In this document: piece by piece, positions 1 through 13,278 of the stretch
How positions within the stretch are numbered: position 1 is the stretch's first letter
How the letters are laid out: each line of letters opens with the position of its first letter
Origin: Gemmataceae bacterium
GTDB lineage: Bacteria > Planctomycetota > Planctomycetia > Gemmatales > Gemmataceae
Direction of reading: 5' to 3'
DNA length: 64,000 nucleotides
Assembly: GCA_901538445.1 (NCBI GenBank)
Contig: LR594584.1
Coordinates: forward strand, 2,761,586-2,825,585
Notes under the pieces: model-generated
Database searches by the model: none
Seen by the model: the letters and a program-made list of their open reading frames with translations, nothing else
What the model was told of the DNA's origin: nothing
Translations under genes and position numbers: made by a program

Positions 1-183
1 CCATGCGGTAAAATTACAAAATCTCGCGGCTATTTGACAAGACACAGCTCCTGCCGCAGGGGAAAATTACTCACACTGCCCGCCTGCCAGCACGGACCGC
101 TCGACACACGGCGCGCCGGACTGCCCCGGTGATGCGGGCCGTCTGAACATCGGTTGCACCCCACACCCGTAGGACACCGAACC

Positions 184-3100
184 GTGACCGCTCGTCTCCT
201 CCCCACCCTCCTCCTGGGGGCTGCGTTCGCGTCCGCGGCCCCGGCTGCCGACACCAAGCCCGCCCCGGCCGCGGGGCCGGTCAGCTTCTCCAAAAGCGTC
301 CGCCCGGTCCTCCAGGCCAAGTGCCAGGGGTGCCACCAGCCCGCGAAGCCGCAGGGCGGGTACGTGATGACCGAGTTCGCCAGGCTCCTCGGGGCCGGCG
401 ACTCTGGCACCCGCGCCGTCGTCCCCGGCAAGCCGAAGGAGAGTGAACTCCTGCGCCAAATCACCCCGGACGCCAAGACCCACAAGGCGCTGATGCCGAA
501 GAACGCAGACCCGCTCCACGAGAGCGAGGTCGAGCTGATCGCCCGGTGGGTCGCGGAGGGGGCAAAGGACGACACCCCGGCCAACGCCGTGGTCCACTTC
601 GACGCCGAGCACCCGCCGACGTACACCCGGCCCCCGGTGATCACCGGGCTCGACTTCGCTCCGGACGGCAAGACGCTCGCCGTCGCCGGGTTCCACGAGG
701 TGCTGCTTACCGACCCCGAAGCGGGGAAGCTCGTCGGGCGGCTCGTCGGCCTGTCGGAGCGCGTCCAGTCCGTGCGGTTCTCGCCCGACGGCAAGACGCT
801 CGCCGTCGCCGGCGGCAACCCCGGCCGCATGGGCGAGCTCCAGCTCTGGGACGTCGAGAAGTCGAAGCTCAAGCTGTCGATCGCCGTGGGGTACGACACC
901 GTCTACGGCGTGAGCTGGTCGCCGGACAGCAAGCACGTCGCGGTCGGCTGCCCGGACAACACCGTGCGGGCGTTCGACGCCGTGACCGGCAAGCAGATAC
1001 TCCAACAGGGCGCGCACTCGGACTGGGTGCTCGGCACCGTGTTCTCCGCGGACGGCTCGCACATCGTGTCCATCGGCCGCGACATGACCGCCAAGCTGAC
1101 CGAGGTCGCCACACAGCGGTTCGTCGACAACGTTACCAGCATCACCCCGGGCGCGCTCAAGGGCGGCATCCAGGCCGTCGACCGGCACCCGACCCGCGAC
1201 GAGATCGTGACCGGCGGCTCGGACGGCACCCCCCGCGTGTACCGGATGCACCGCAAGACGGCCCGGCAGATCGGCGACGACGCGAACCTTGTCAAGGCGC
1301 TGCCGGCCCTCACCGGCCGGGTGTTCGACGTGACCGTCAGCAGGGACGGCACCCGCGTCGCCGCGGCGTCGGCGCTCGACGCCGCGGGCCAGATCAGCAT
1401 CGCCGCGTACCCCGGCGACCCCGACCCGAAGACCTCCGAGCGGATCAAGCAGATCGAGTCGAAGCGCGTCGCGCAGCGGACCCCGGCCGAGGTCGCCGAG
1501 CTGGCCCGACTCCGGCCGCAGGTCTCGACCGACAAGGGCGTGACCGCCAACATCCCCGCGGGCCAGTACGCGGTGGCGTTCCGGCCCGACGGTGCGGTCG
1601 TCGCCGCGGCCGGGGCCGACGGCACTGTACGGCTGATCGACCCCCTGACCGGTGCGGTCACCAAGGAGTTCTCCCCGGCCCCGGTGACCAAACCGGCGGC
1701 GGGCGCCGAGGTCGCGGCCGTGCCGGACTTCGTCCGCGACGTCAACCCGGTCCTGTCGCGGCTGGGCTGCAACGCCGGCACGTGCCACGGCGCGCAGGCC
1801 GGTAAGAACGGGTTCAAGCTCTCGCTCCGGGGGTACGACCCGATCTTCGACGTCCGGGCGCTCACCGACGACCTCGCCGGCCGCCGGGTGAACGTCGCCG
1901 CACCCGACGACAGCCTCATGCTGCTCAAGACGACCGGCGCGACCCCGCACGTCGGCGGCGGCCTCATCACGACCGACGACCCGTACTACAAGATCATCCG
2001 CGGGTGGATCGCCGGCGGGGCGAAACTGGACCTGACCACCCCCCGCGTCACGAAGATCGAGCTGCTCCCCATCAACCCGGTCGTCCAGAAGGCCGGGGAG
2101 ACCCAGCAGTTCACCGTGACCGCCACCTTCGCCGACGGGAAGACCCGCGACGTGACCAGGGAGGCGTTCGTCGAGACCGGCAACGCCGACGTCGCAACCG
2201 CCTCGCCCCGGGGCGGGCTGCTCACCGCGATCCGCCGCGGCGAGGCCCCGATCCTCGCCCGGTACGAGGGCGCGTACGCCGCCACCACGCTCACGGTGAT
2301 GGGCGACCGCACCGGGTTCACCTGGACCCAGCCCCCGGCCAACAACCGCATCGACGAGCTGACCGCCGCGAAGTGGAAGCGGATGCAGATCGAGCCGTCG
2401 GGTCTCTGCACCGACGAGGAGTTCGTCCGGCGCGTGACCATCGACCTGACCGGCCTGCCGCCAGCGGCCGACGACGTGCGGGCGTTCCTGGCGGACAAGC
2501 GCGACACCAAGCTCAAGCGCGACGAACTGGTCGACCGGCTCGTCGGCAGCAAGGAGTACGTCGAGTACTGGACCAACAAGTGGGCGGACCTGCTCCAGGT
2601 GAACCGCAAGTTCCTCGGGGTCGAGGGGGCCGCGGCGTTCCGCAAGTGGATCCGCACCGAGGTGGACGCGAACACGCCCTACGACCAGTTCGCCCGCAAG
2701 GTGCTCACCGCCCAGGGCTCGAACAAGGACAACCCGGCCGCGTCGTACTACAAGATCCTCCGCACCCCCGCGGACACGATGGAGAACACCACGCACCTGT
2801 TCCTCGCGGTGCGGTTCAACTGCAACAAGTGCCACGACCACCCGTTCGAGCGGTGGACCCAGGACCAGTACTACCAGCTCGCGGCGTACTTCGCCCGGAC
2901 CAACCTCAAGACCGACCCGGCGTCGGGCGACAAGAAGATCGGCGGCACCGCGGTCGAGGGGGCCAAGCCGCTGTACGAGATCGTCGAGGACGTGGCGGCC
3001 GGCGAGGTGAAGCACGAGCGGACCGGGGCCGTGACCGCCCCGAAGTTCCCCTACCCCGCCAAGTTCGAGGCGAAGGACAAGGCCCCGCGGCGGACCGAGC

Positions 3101-4965
3101 TCGCCGAGTGGATCACCTCGGCCGACAACGCCTACTTTGCCCGCAGCTTCGTGAACCGCCAGTGGGGGTACATGTTCGGCGTCGGCATCATCGAGCCGAT
3201 CGACGACATCCGCGCCGGCAACCCCGCAACCAACCCCGAACTGCTCGACCACCTCACGGCCGAGTTCGTGAAGAGCGGGTTCGACGTGCGGCACGTCCAG
3301 AAGCTGATCTGCAAGAGCCGGACATACCAGCTCAGCTTCGAGTCGAACAAGTGGAACGCGGACGACAAGACGAACTTCTCGCACGCCATCGCCCGCCGGC
3401 TCCCCGCCGAGGTGCTGTACGACGCGGTCCACAAGGCGGTCGGCGCGAAGTCGGCGATCCCCGGCGTGCCGGCCGGCACGCGGGCCGCGGAGTTGCCCGA
3501 CGTCGGGGTCGAACTGCCGACCGGCTTCCTCGCCGCGTTCGGCCGCCCCGTCCGCGAGAGCGCGTGCGAGTGCGAGCGGACCAGCGGGCTGCAACTCGGG
3601 CCGGTCATGGCGCTCATCAACGGGCAGACCGTGGCCGACGCAATCAACGACCCGAAGAACGAACTCGCCGCGCTCGTTGCAAAGGAGAAGGACGACGACA
3701 AGCTGATCGACGAGATCTTCCTCCGCGTCCTGAACCGGCACGCGAGCAAGTCGGAACTCGAGAAGTGCCGCGAGGCGCTCACGGCCGCCGCGGGCGAGCA
3801 CCAGGCGCTCGCTGACGCCCTGAAGGCCCGCGAACCGGAAGCCGCCGCGGAGCGCAAGAAGAAGGAGGCCGAGCGCGAGGGACTGCTCGCGAAGGCGAAG
3901 GACGCGCTCGCGGCCTACGAGAAAGAAACCGCCCCGGGCGTCGCGGCCGCGGAGAAGGCCCGCAACGAGCGGATCGCCGCCGCGGACGCCGAGGTCAAGA
4001 AGTACGACGCCGACATCGCGGCCAAGATCGCCGCGGCCGAGAAGCGGCTCAAGGCCGGCCCCGAGTGGACCGTGCTGACCCCCGACGCAAAGTCGCTGAA
4101 GGCCCCGAACGGCACCAAGTTGGAGGTTCAAGCCGACGGCTCGGTCCTCGCGACCGGCAAGCCGGACAAGGGCAGCTACTCGTTCACGGTGCCCACCGAC
4201 CTGACCGGTGTGACCGCGATCCGGCTCGAAGTGCTGGCCGACCCGAACTTCCCCGCGAACGGCCCCGGCCGGGCGACGAACGGCAACTTCGTGCTGACCG
4301 AGGTGAAGATGACCGCGGCCCCGAAGGCCGGTGGGAACGCGACGCCGGTCGCGTTCGGAAAGGCCCAGGCCGACTTCTCGCAGGCGAACTTCGACGTGAA
4401 GGCCGCGTTCGACGGCTCGCCGAACGGCGGCAAGGGCTGGGCGATCGCCCCGAGCTTCGGCACCACCCACTGGGCCGTCGTCGAACTCAAGGAGCCGGTC
4501 GGGTTCAAGGACGGGACCGTGTTCTCGGTCACGCTGGCCCACCAGTTCAACCAGACCGACCACAGCATCGGCCGGTTCCGGCTGTCGGTGACGACCGCCA
4601 AGCCGCCGGTGCCGCTCGGGCTGGCGGAGGAGTACCGCACGGTCCTGACGACCCCGGCCGCGGACCGCACTGCGAAGCAGGTCGAGACCCTTGGCAAGCT
4701 CGTGAAGGCCACCGACCCCGAGTTCGCCAAGCTCCAGAAGGCCGCCGCGGACGCCCGCGCCCCACTGCCGATCGACCCGAAGCTCAAGGAACTCAAGGAC
4801 GCCGTGAGCGCCCTGTCGGTGCCGACGCCGGAGGACCCGAACATCGTCCAGTTGCGGAAGGACGCCGAGACGAGCGCGCGGCAGGCGGCGAACAGCCGGC
4901 TGACCGGGGCGCAAGACATTGCCTGGGCACTCATCAACAGCCCCGCGTTCCTGTTCAACCGCTGA
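184..4965 (+). CDS. Secreted WD40/cytochrome DUF1549-DUF1553 protein (planctomycete type)
   Basis: A 1593-residue exported protein. A signal peptide (about residues 1-22) is followed by a PSCyt1 heme-like domain with CQGCH at 47-51, a WD40-like beta-propeller (about 150-510), a second CNAGTCH motif near 530, an Ig-like BIG_2 segment (about 630-710), DUF1549/PSCyt2 (about 720-905, with [12 protein letters not shown] near 880) and DUF1553 (about 970-1190). An Ala/Lys/Glu coiled coil (about 1200-1290) and a beta-rich, carbohydrate-binding-like segment (about 1293-1470) then split the DUF1553 end, which finishes in the usual [10 protein letters not shown]. The family is abundant in planctomycetes and may act in periplasmic electron transfer or polymer degradation, but its substrate is unknown. 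GTG at 184 is preferred over TTG at 154: AGGA lies at 171-174 and the signal peptide begins directly. The DUF1501 partner follows 56 bp downstream. Confidence 0.9.
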   Translation: MTARLLPTLLLGAAFASAAPAADTKPAPAAGPVSFSKSVRPVLQAKCQGCHQPAKPQGGYVMTEFARLLGAGDSGTRAVVPGKPKESELLRQITPDAKTHKALMPKNADPLHESEVELIARWVAEGAKDDTPANAVVHFDAEHPPTYTRPPVITGLDFAPDGKTLAVAGFHEVLLTDPEAGKLVGRLVGLSERVQSVRFSPDGKTLAVAGGNPGRMGELQLWDVEKSKLKLSIAVGYDTVYGVSWSPDSKHVAVGCPDNTVRAFDAVTGKQILQQGAHSDWVLGTVFSADGSHIVSIGRDMTAKLTEVATQRFVDNVTSITPGALKGGIQAVDRHPTRDEIVTGGSDGTPRVYRMHRKTARQIGDDANLVKALPALTGRVFDVTVSRDGTRVAAASALDAAGQISIAAYPGDPDPKTSERIKQIESKRVAQRTPAEVAELARLRPQVSTDKGVTANIPAGQYAVAFRPDGAVVAAAGADGTVRLIDPLTGAVTKEFSPAPVTKPAAGAEVAAVPDFVRDVNPVLSRLGCNAGTCHGAQAGKNGFKLSLRGYDPIFDVRALTDDLAGRRVNVAAPDDSLMLLKTTGATPHVGGGLITTDDPYYKIIRGWIAGGAKLDLTTPRVTKIELLPINPVVQKAGETQQFTVTATFADGKTRDVTREAFVETGNADVATASPRGGLLTAIRRGEAPILARYEGAYAATTLTVMGDRTGFTWTQPPANNRIDELTAAKWKRMQIEPSGLCTDEEFVRRVTIDLTGLPPAADDVRAFLADKRDTKLKRDELVDRLVGSKEYVEYWTNKWADLLQVNRKFLGVEGAAAFRKWIRTEVDANTPYDQFARKVLTAQGSNKDNPAASYYKILRTPADTMENTTHLFLAVRFNCNKCHDHPFERWTQDQYYQLAAYFARTNLKTDPASGDKKIGGTAVEGAKPLYEIVEDVAAGEVKHERTGAVTAPKFPYPAKFEAKDKAPRRTELAEWITSADNAYFARSFVNRQWGYMFGVGIIEPIDDIRAGNPATNPELLDHLTAEFVKSGFDVRHVQKLICKSRTYQLSFESNKWNADDKTNFSHAIARRLPAEVLYDAVHKAVGAKSAIPGVPAGTRAAELPDVGVELPTGFLAAFGRPVRESACECERTSGLQLGPVMALINGQTVADAINDPKNELAALVAKEKDDDKLIDEIFLRVLNRHASKSELEKCREALTAAAGEHQALADALKAREPEAAAERKKKEAEREGLLAKAKDALAAYEKETAPGVAAAEKARNERIAAADAEVKKYDADIAAKIAAAEKRLKAGPEWTVLTPDAKSLKAPNGTKLEVQADGSVLATGKPDKGSYSFTVPTDLTGVTAIRLEVLADPNFPANGPGRATNGNFVLTEVKMTAAPKAGGNATPVAFGKAQADFSQANFDVKAAFDGSPNGGKGWAIAPSFGTTHWAVVELKEPVGFKDGTVFSVTLAHQFNQTDHSIGRFRLSVTTAKPPVPLGLAEEYRTVLTTPAADRTAKQVETLGKLVKATDPEFAKLQKAAADARAPLPIDPKLKELKDAVSALSVPTPEDPNIVQLRKDAETSARQAANSRLTGAQDIAWALINSPAFLFNR

Positions 4966-4978
4966 TTCACACGCCAAC

Positions 4979-5000
4979 CCGAGGGGTCGCGACCCCTCGG
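4979..5000. repeat. 22-bp perfect palindrome between DUF1553 and DUF1501 genes
   Basis: Positions 4979-4989 are the exact reverse complement of 4990-5000, with no spacer. The palindrome lies 13 bp after the upstream stop codon and just before the AAGGAG ribosome site (5010-5015) of the next gene. As RNA it could fold into a hairpin that trims or stabilises message ends between two co-transcribed genes. As DNA it could be an operator. It has no U-tract, so strong termination is unlikely. Confidence 0.55.
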
Positions 5001-5021
5001 CTTTCTCTCAAGGAGCCTCCC

Positions 5022-6494
5022 ATGCTCGTGATCCCCGGTCGGCAGGGCAACGACACCTGCGACTCCCGCCTCAACCTGTCCCGCCGCGACATCCTCCGCG
5101 TCGGCGGGTCGGGGCTGTTCGGGCTCAGCCTCGGCTCGATGCTCGAGTACCAGGCCAGAGCCGCGGAAGTGGCCAAGACCCCCGGCGGCCCCGGGTGGGG
5201 CAAGGCCAAGAGCATCATCCTCGTGTACCTCCAGGGCGGCCCGAGCCACCTCGACCTGTGGGACCCGAAGGAGAACGTGCCCGACAACGTGAAGAGCGAG
5301 TTCGGCCCCATCGCGACGAAGATCGCGGGCGTGAAGTACACGTCGATCCTGCCGAAGCTCGCCCAGGTGAACGACAAGTTCACCACGCTGCGGTCGATGA
5401 GCTACACCCCCAACGGCCTGTTCAACCACACCGCGGCCATCTACCAGATGATGACCGGGTACACGACCGACAAGGTGAGCCCGTCGGGCCAGCTCGAGCC
5501 GCCCGACCCGAAGGACTACCCGAACTTCGGCTCGCAGCTCGTCCGGCTCAAGCCGGTGGACGTGCCGATGCTGCCGTTCGTCACCCTGCCCCGCCCGCTC
5601 CAGGAGTCGAACGTCATCGGCAAGGGCGGCACCGCCGGGTTCCTGGGCAAGGCCTACGACCCGTACACGCTGTACCCGGCCGGCGACGACATGGACCTGA
5701 ACAAGATGGACAAGATCCAGACGGAGGACCTCAAGCTCCGCCCGGAGGTGTTCGCCGGCCGCCTCGAGCGGCGGGCCAAGCTCCGCGACTCGATCAACGC
5801 CGGGATGCCGGCCATCGACAAGGCGGTCGCCGAGCACAACCTGAACGGGTACTACGAGCGGGCGCTGAACCTCGTGCTCTCGGGCCGCGCCCGCGAGGCG
5901 TTCGACATCAGCCGCGAGACGGACAAGACCCGGGCCATGTACGGCAAGAACACGTTCGGCCAGAGCTGCCTCCTCGCCCGCCGGCTCGTCGAGGCCGGCA
6001 CCCGGGTGGTCGAGGTCATCTGGCCGAAGGTGGCGAACTCCGACAACCACTCGTGGGACCACCACGTCGGGCTCACGAAGCGGATGAAGGACCAGTCCGG
6101 GCCGATGCTCGACGCGGGCCTGTCGGCCCTGTTCACCGACCTCGACCAGCGGGGGATGCTCAAGGAGACGCTCGTCGTCGCGGTCGGCGAGTTCGGCCGC
6201 AGCCCGCAGAAGGGCGTGAGCACCTCGGGCAACGGGAACTCGGCCGACGGCCGCGACCACTGGCCGTACTGCTACACCGCGGTCGTCGGCGGGGCCGGGA
6301 TCCGGGCCGGGGCGGTGTACGGCGAGTCGGACAAGACCGGCTCCAGCCCGAAGGCCGACCCGGTTCACCCCGGCGAGTTGCTCGCGACGATCTACCACGC
6401 CTTCGGGATCGACCCGCGGACGCTGGCCTACAACCACCTGAACCAGCCGCGGGAACTCGTGGCGAACGACGCGGTGACCAAGCTGTTCGGGTGA
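5022..6494 (+). CDS. DUF1501 domain protein (sulfatase-like fold)
   Basis: A 490-residue DUF1501 protein, the usual partner of DUF1549/DUF1553 proteins in planctomycetes. The N-terminus carries a twin-arginine-like segment ([19 protein letters not shown], about residues 20-38), so Tat export is likely. The body has the family landmarks [15 protein letters not shown] and, later, [10 protein letters not shown] and GRDHWPYC, which resemble alkaline phosphatase/sulfatase metal-site motifs. The enzymatic activity of the family is not established. The ATG is fixed by AAGGAG at 5010-5015. It follows the cytochrome gene by 56 bp on the same strand, consistent with an operon, and is followed by a strong hairpin at 6521-6550. 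Confidence 0.92.
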   Translation: MLVIPGRQGNDTCDSRLNLSRRDILRVGGSGLFGLSLGSMLEYQARAAEVAKTPGGPGWGKAKSIILVYLQGGPSHLDLWDPKENVPDNVKSEFGPIATKIAGVKYTSILPKLAQVNDKFTTLRSMSYTPNGLFNHTAAIYQMMTGYTTDKVSPSGQLEPPDPKDYPNFGSQLVRLKPVDVPMLPFVTLPRPLQESNVIGKGGTAGFLGKAYDPYTLYPAGDDMDLNKMDKIQTEDLKLRPEVFAGRLERRAKLRDSINAGMPAIDKAVAEHNLNGYYERALNLVLSGRAREAFDISRETDKTRAMYGKNTFGQSCLLARRLVEAGTRVVEVIWPKVANSDNHSWDHHVGLTKRMKDQSGPMLDAGLSALFTDLDQRGMLKETLVVAVGEFGRSPQKGVSTSGNGNSADGRDHWPYCYTAVVGGAGIRAGAVYGESDKTGSSPKADPVHPGELLATIYHAFGIDPRTLAYNHLNQPRELVANDAVTKLFG

Positions 6495-6520
6495 TCGCGT
6501 CCGAAACCGCAATCAACGGA

Positions 6521-6550
6521 GCGGCCGGGGCGCAACACTGCCCCGGCCGC
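6521..6550 (+). terminator. Hairpin terminator after the DUF1501 gene
   Basis: A perfect 11-bp GC stem (6521-6531 with 6540-6550) and an 8-base loop lie 26 bp after the stop codon, followed by GTCGTTTC. The U-tract is weak, but position and stem strength fit the end of the two-gene operon. Confidence 0.7.
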
Positions 6551-6621
6551 GTCGTTTCACGCACGCGTGGCGGCGGCTCGCCCGCAAGTCCTCAATTTTC
6601 ACCCAGATCGTTGTGATCGAC

Positions 6622-6670
6622 TTGACAGGAGCGAGTCATCATGAATAAATGTATTGTGTGGTTTCCGTGA
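6622..6670 (+). promoter_or_regulatory. Candidate promoter or leader micro-ORF upstream of the small membrane protein
   Basis: TTGACA at 6622-6627 is followed, after 17 bases, by ATAAAT, a weak match to a -10 box. The same bases can be read differently: AGGAG (6627-6631) sits 9 bases before an ATG at 6641 that opens a 9-codon ORF (MNKCIVWFP, stop at 6668-6670). Promoter and translated leader cannot both use these bases in this way. The rest of the 6495-6783 gap shows only the terminator hairpin. Confidence 0.3.
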
Positions 6671-6783
6671 AGGAAAAATGACGATTTGTGGTAGGCCACA
6701 CGAGCGGGTCGCGAATCTCCGTCGGGCAGACCGACCCGCGTACACCGGGGGCAGCCAGCAGCACCAACCGTGAGGGAAGTGTG

Positions 6784-7035
6784 ATGATTGAAATGGAGAT
6801 GGTGCAGGGCGAGACTTACTCCGAGCCGCTTGGGGACCGGGTCGAGATGGCCGCCTCGGTCACCGGCGCGGTGGTTGGCGCGCTCGGCGGCGTGGCCGCC
6901 AGCGCGGCGTGCGGGCTCCCGTACTTCGTCGCCGCAGGCGCGATCGGGACGATGCTCGGCAGCGGCGGGGCGGCGGCCCTGGCTCGGTGCGCCCTACTTA
7001 CCACCCGTTCCAGTCGCCTCCGGAAGTCGGCCTGA
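6784..7035 (+). CDS. Small glycine/alanine-rich membrane protein
   Basis: An 83-residue protein of unknown family. After a polar start (MIEMEMVQGE) it has one long or two short hydrophobic Gly/Ala-rich stretches (about residues 24-67, including GAVVGALGGVAAS and AGAIGTMLGSGGAAAL) and a basic tail (RSSRLRKSA). This resembles glycine-zipper membrane proteins. ATG 6784 is chosen because GAGGGA lies about 7 bases upstream; an in-frame GTG at 6688 has no such site. It is transcribed alone between two hairpin terminators. The function is not known. Confidence 0.6.
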   Translation: MIEMEMVQGETYSEPLGDRVEMAASVTGAVVGALGGVAASAACGLPYFVAAGAIGTMLGSGGAAALARCALLTTRSSRLRKSA

Positions 7036-7076
7036 CCGTCTCCCGTCCGGCCGGACCGCTCCCACCCCATGTCCCC

Positions 7077-7108
7077 GAGCGAAGCCCTGGGCTTCGCTCG
7101 TTGCATTT
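7077..7108 (+). terminator. Hairpin terminator after the small membrane protein
   Basis: A perfect 10-bp stem (7077-7086 with 7090-7099) and a 3-base loop are followed by GTTGCATTT. It lies 42 bp after the stop codon. Confidence 0.65.
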
Positions 7109-7251
7109 CCCGGCCGCCCCGGATCACCGTTCGAATCGCCTCGATCCTCGAATCCGAGTGACGCGCGGAAAAAATCCTGGCGGGCGGCCGCGGCCGATTA
7201 CGCACGTACTGGCACGGAGACACTCACCCACCCTCCAACCCAGAAGGCGTT

Positions 7252-8199
7252 ATGCGAACCCGCCCCGCTCGACGCCCCGCCCGCCCGGGGTTCACGCTCA
7301 TCGAACTGCTCGTCGTCATCGCGATCATTGCTGTGCTGATCGGCCTCCTGTTCCCCGCGGTCCAGAAGGTCCGCGAGGCGGCGGCACGGATGAAGTGCTC
7401 GAACAACCTGAAGCAGCACGCCCTCGCGATGCACAACTACCACGACGCCAACGGGTACTTGCCCCCGGGCATCACTAGCGCACTGATCGGCCCCGACGGC
7501 GCTGCGACAGAGGACCGGCGCCTGTGGGTCCACTACCTGCTCCCGTACATCGAGCAGAACGCCCTGTGGAACGCGATCGAGTCCGCCCGGCAGGGGGGCA
7601 ACAACATGAACGGGATGTGGTACCTGCCCGGCGACCCGCAGGCGGTCATGGTTCCGACGTGGCAGTGCCCGTCGGACCCGAACGGCGGCAAGAGTAGGAC
7701 GGTCAGTGGCAACCAGGGGGTCCACGGGAACTACGCCGCCTGCGCTGGCTCGACCGCGTACAACGGCACGACCGCGGGCGGCACCGGGTTGAACGGAATG
7801 TTCTATTCTGCGTCCCGGCTCCAACTCCTCGGCGTGACCGACGGCACGAGTAACACAGTGATGCTCAGCGAGATCCTGCTATCGCCCGACGGGGCGTCGG
7901 GTTCGACGCACGACGTCCGCGGGCGGTACTGGAACCAGGCCCGGAGCGGGGGCTCGCTGTTTACCACGCTGAACGCGCCGAACAGCCCGACCCAGGACGT
8001 GATTAACCACTGCCAGAGCATTGCGACCGCACCGTGTACCCGGTCCGACAACAACCAGAACCAGTCGGCCCGCAGCGCCCACACCGGGGGCGTGAACGCG
8101 GCTCTGGCCGACGCCTCGGTGCGGTTCGTCACGAACGCGGCCGCCGGGTGGCAGGCGGGCGGCACGCGAGGGGGCGGCGAGATTCCGGGGGAATGGTAA
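7252..8199 (+). CDS. DUF1559 pseudopilin-like protein
   Basis: A 315-residue protein with a type IV prepilin-like N-terminus: the basic leader ends in [20 protein letters not shown], with cleavage expected before the Phe, followed by the planctomycete [17 protein letters not shown] region. The DUF1559 body contains the usual PSDPN, DGTSNTVMLSE and LADASVRFV segments and ends with GGEIPGEW. Proteins of this type are highly multiplied in planctomycetes and are thought to be surface or periplasmic, but their role is unknown. AGAAGG at 7242-7247 supports the ATG. A second copy lies at 34509-35393 on the other strand. Confidence 0.92.
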   Translation: MRTRPARRPARPGFTLIELLVVIAIIAVLIGLLFPAVQKVREAAARMKCSNNLKQHALAMHNYHDANGYLPPGITSALIGPDGAATEDRRLWVHYLLPYIEQNALWNAIESARQGGNNMNGMWYLPGDPQAVMVPTWQCPSDPNGGKSRTVSGNQGVHGNYAACAGSTAYNGTTAGGTGLNGMFYSASRLQLLGVTDGTSNTVMLSEILLSPDGASGSTHDVRGRYWNQARSGGSLFTTLNAPNSPTQDVINHCQSIATAPCTRSDNNQNQSARSAHTGGVNAALADASVRFVTNAAAGWQAGGTRGGGEIPGEW

Positions 8200-8209
8200 A
8201 GCTGCAACG

Positions 8210-8268
8210 TTCAACGCGAGACGCCCGGACCGGGAGCCCAACTCCCGGTCCGGGCGTCTCGCGTTGAA
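8210..8268. terminator. 27-bp perfect hairpin between convergent genes
   Basis: Positions 8210-8236 pair perfectly with 8242-8268 around a 5-base loop (CCCAA). The hairpin fills most of the 83-bp gap between the stop codons of the plus-strand pseudopilin gene and the minus-strand dehydrogenase gene, so it can serve both directions. Neither side has a U-tract. Confidence 0.75.
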
Positions 8269-8282
8269 GCGGCCTCGCGGAA

Positions 8283-11663
<3,381 letters not shown>

Positions 11664-11715
11664 CACAGGTTCCTCGGGGCGTCGGGTCGGAGTCGGAATG
11701 AGGATCGAGGGTAGG

Positions 11716-13278
11716 TTAGTGGCCCGCCGCGTGGCGGCGGACCTCGTCGTCGGTCAGCGGGCGGGAGTACGCGGCGAACTCGTCCATCCGGCCGCTGAAG
11801 TGGCGGACGGGGACGTTGTCGGAGCGGGTGGCGGCGTTCCAGTTGCCCAGCTCGGCGCGGCCGGGCTTGAGCGGCACCTCGGCCCGGACGTCGGCTCGGC
11901 TCAGCGGCACGCCGTCGGCGTAGTGCGTCACCCGGCGCGCGTCGGCGTCGTACACCACCGCGAGGTGGACCCACTGGCCCAGGGTGTTCGGGGTGAACAC
12001 CCGCGGGCTGTCGTAGTCCGTGTGGCGGGGGCGGGCCGCGACCCCGAGCCGCACCCGGCCGTCGGAGAGCACCTGCCAGTGAACGGCACCGGGCGCGAAC
12101 GCGTCGCTCATCATGAGGGAGTTGAACGTGCGGTCGAGGCCGCCGACCCGCACGCGGGCGAGGAGCGTGAGCGACCGGACCTCGCCGGGATACGCGAACC
12201 GGACGCGGTCGGCGACGCGGCCGAACTCCAGCGCCCCCTTCCCCGGCCAGTGGCCCTCGGCGCGCTCGCACCCGACGACCGTCCCGGCCCCGACCGCGGA
12301 GCCGTTGGTGGCGGCGTTGGCGAGACTCCGGCCCGCGTTCGGCCCCTCGAAGTCGAACCGGACCAGCAGCGCCGGGTCGGCGTTCCACCCCTTCGCGGCC
12401 GCGGCCCACCGGCCCCGCTCCTGGGCGGCGGCGGTCGCCTCGCGGCGGTCCAGGTCCGGGCTGGTGACGAACCCGGTCGCGTCGGCGGGGATCCGCTGCT
12501 CCGGCGCGTTCCCGGCCACGGCCATCGCCTCGCCCGTCGTCAGGTCGCGCTGCCCCGCGGCGCCGTGCAGCTCGACCTTCCCCTGGAACACGTGAACCTC
12601 GGCCCCGCCGGGGGTCACGGACAGGCCGAACGCGGTCCCCCGGTCCACGAGCGCCCCCTGCGGGGTGCCGACGCGGAACCCCGCGGCGTGCGGGGGCACC
12701 TCGGCCGTGAGCTTGCCCGACTTGCAGAACGCCTCGTCGGCGGCCACGAGCCGGAACTCGGCCGGGCCTTCGAGCACGACCCGGGCCCCGCTGAAGAACT
12801 CGACCTCCGCGAGCCCTCCCGACAGCTTGAGCCACCCCGGTTCCAGCGCCGCTCCAACGGTCGGGCCGCCGGTTGGGTGGTCCCACTTCGCCCCGACGGT
12901 TCGCGTGAGCACGGCAACGGCCGCGGTGGTCGGCTCCTCCGCGGCGGCAACGGGGAGCGGCCCGCCGGTCGGGGGGGCGATGCGAAAGACAGCGACCGCA
13001 ACGGAAGCCGCCACGGCAACGCCCGTTACGAGCCACGGGAGGCGCCGCGCGGTGCGACCGGCACGCGCCGCGACCGTTGGGGCGGCGGGAACGACCGGGG
13101 CGGTTCCCCCGGCGAGGTCGCGGAGCTTCGCATCAACGGCGAACTGGTCGAGGAGTTCGGCCCCGAGGTCCGGGTGCGATTCGAGCAGCGATAGGAGGCG
13201 GGCGGCCCCGTTCTCGGTTAGCGTTCCGGCGAGGTAGCGGTCGAGGAGTTCGTCGAACCCCGGTCGCGGGTCAGGCAT
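11716..13278 (-). CDS. FecR-like anti-sigma protein with LamG/concanavalin domain
   Basis: A 520-residue membrane protein. The cytoplasmic N-terminus (about 1-75, DELLDRYLAGTLTENGAARLL) resembles a zinc-free anti-sigma region. One membrane helix (about 79-100, WLVTGVAVAASVAVAVF) is followed by a FecR domain (about 130-270; FRVGTPQGALVDRGTAFGL, TTGEAMAV) and a LamG-like lectin fold (about 305-500). It overlaps the upstream ECF sigma gene by 8 bp (ATGCCTGA), a typical translationally coupled sigma/regulator pair. The likely job is to sense an extracytoplasmic polymer or cell-surface state and control the sigma factor, which is inference. Confidence 0.88.
   Translation of the reverse strand: MPDPRPGFDELLDRYLAGTLTENGAARLLSLLESHPDLGAELLDQFAVDAKLRDLAGGTAPVVPAAPTVAARAGRTARRLPWLVTGVAVAASVAVAVFRIAPPTGGPLPVAAAEEPTTAAVAVLTRTVGAKWDHPTGGPTVGAALEPGWLKLSGGLAEVEFFSGARVVLEGPAEFRLVAADEAFCKSGKLTAEVPPHAAGFRVGTPQGALVDRGTAFGLSVTPGGAEVHVFQGKVELHGAAGQRDLTTGEAMAVAGNAPEQRIPADATGFVTSPDLDRREATAAAQERGRWAAAAKGWNADPALLVRFDFEGPNAGRSLANAATNGSAVGAGTVVGCERAEGHWPGKGALEFGRVADRVRFAYPGEVRSLTLLARVRVGGLDRTFNSLMMSDAFAPGAVHWQVLSDGRVRLGVAARPRHTDYDSPRVFTPNTLGQWVHLAVVYDADARRVTHYADGVPLSRADVRAEVPLKPGRAELGNWNAATRSDNVPVRHFSGRMDEFAAYSRPLTDDEVRRHAAGH

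Noticed and set aside
34-68. TTGACA at 34-39 as a promoter for the first gene
   Set aside because: The first AT-rich hexamer lies 23-24 bases downstream, too far for a sigma-70 spacer.
67-4977. A 1636-codon open frame antisense to the DUF1549/DUF1553 gene
   Set aside because: High GC at third positions keeps the opposite strand open; the translation is Arg/Gly/Val-rich without motifs, while the plus strand has recognised domains.
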